From assembly GCF_902464545.1 (NCBI RefSeq), contig NZ_CABQJR010000033.1, positions 1 through 23,992 of the forward strand: 23,992 nucleotides of DNA, in the 5' to 3' direction. A model generated the notes under the pieces. That model searched no databases. It worked only from the letters and a program-made list of their open reading frames with translations, and was not told the origin of the DNA. A program made the position numbers and the translations under genes. Every line of letters starts with the position of its first letter. The first letter of the stretch is position 1. Below are positions 23,569 through 23,992 of the stretch, piece after piece. Source of the stretch: an uncultured Senegalimassilia sp. GTDB lineage: Bacteria > Actinomycetota > Coriobacteriia > Coriobacteriales > Eggerthellaceae.

Positions 23569-23992
23569 CTATTCCTCGTCCAGGCCGTCGTGAATGCCGC
23601 AGAAGCAGCTGTCGGGACGGGCATGGTTGCGGCAGCGGACGCCGTTTTCGTCAACGTAAGCGCACAGCTCCTCCTCGTCCTCGAGGTCATCCTCGTCGAT
23701 GAGCATGTTCTCGGTCTTCGGAAGCGGGGCGCCGGTGAAGCTGGCGGACTTGATGTCGATGTGCCAGCCGGTCAGACGCGCGGCCAGGCGGGCGTTCTGG
23801 CCCTCCTTGCCGATGGCCAGCGACAGCTGGTCGTCGGGCACGATGACGGTTGCGTAGTTGTTCTCCTCGTCGACCAGGACGCGATCGACCTTAGCCGGGG
23901 AAAGGGCGTTTGCCACATAGCGGGCAGGGTCCTCATCCCACTGGATGACGTCGACGCGCTCGTTGCGCAGCTCCTCGACGACCATGCGCACG
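23569..23992 (-). CDS. nusA: Transcription termination/antitermination factor NusA, C-terminal part (cut by window edge)
   Basis: Only the last 141 residues are in the window; the 5' end lies beyond 23992. They cover the end of the first KH domain and the second KH domain: IQWDEDPARYVANALSPAKV, DDQLSLAIGKEGQNARLAARLTGWHIDIKS. NusA binds RNA polymerase and nascent RNA to control pausing and termination. After the KH domain comes an acidic stretch (MLIDEDDLEDEEEL) and then an unusual Cys/His tail: C-x9-C-x10-C-x2-H with an extra Cys and His inside (23569-23664), which resembles small zinc-binding motifs. It is promoter-proximal in the nusA-ylxR-infB block. Confidence 0.95.
   Translation of the reverse strand, partial: VRMVVEELRNERVDVIQWDEDPARYVANALSPAKVDRVLVDEENNYATVIVPDDQLSLAIGKEGQNARLAARLTGWHIDIKSASFTGAPLPKTENMLIDEDDLEDEEELCAYVDENGVRCRNHARPDSCFCGIHDGLDEE

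Overview
The window reads as housekeeping chromosome from a high-GC Gram-positive bacterium, most likely Actinomycetota and probably class Coriobacteriia (Eggerthella/Slackia-like). The grounds are the gene order pcrA-uvrC-rapZ-yvcK-whiA next to gapA-pgk-tpiA-gpmI-secG, the order nusA-ylxR-infB-rbfA-nrnA-truB-ribF, Gram-positive-type SOS boxes, a long Ala/Glu/Arg-rich IF2 N-terminus, and frequent GTG starts with 1-22 nt overlaps. The genus is an inference and I could not run any search. I see no phage, CRISPR, toxin-antitoxin, insertion sequence or defence system.

Layout, all on the minus strand unless stated. 1-1050: tRNA-Gly and tRNA-Val behind one promoter, then about 650 bp of AT-richer DNA with no credible gene, then tRNA-Leu with its own promoter and terminator. 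1121-6238: glycolytic operon gapA-pgk-tpiA-gpmI, followed by secG, which has its own promoter. 6393-13667: pcrA-uvrC-rapZ-yvcK-whiA, a tightly packed operon joining DNA repair to envelope and division regulators. Its promoter region carries two LexA-type sites. 13742-14935: SotB-like efflux transporter. 15320-16675 (+): glutamate dehydrogenase, the only plus-strand gene, closed by a perfect bidirectional terminator. 16960-23992: transcription, translation and RNA-processing cluster nusA (partial)-ylxR-infB-rbfA-nrnA-truB-ribF.

The blocks make sense together. gapA to gpmI covers triose-phosphate isomerisation and the lower glycolytic steps from GAPDH to 2-phosphoglycerate. The pcrA block puts a helicase and the excision nuclease subunit under probable SOS control and carries rapZ, yvcK and whiA downstream by translational coupling. 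The nusA block follows the classical nusA-infB operon. 

The most interesting points are regulatory or small protein oddities: paired SOS boxes overlapping two candidate pcrA promoters (one apparently leaderless); two long intergenic foldbacks with related arms (gapA/pgk and infB/rbfA); a Cys/His tail on NusA; a Gly where UvrC usually has an Fe-S cysteine; RTAN in place of PTAN in RibF; and a duplicated motif in IF2. No new multigene system is evident.
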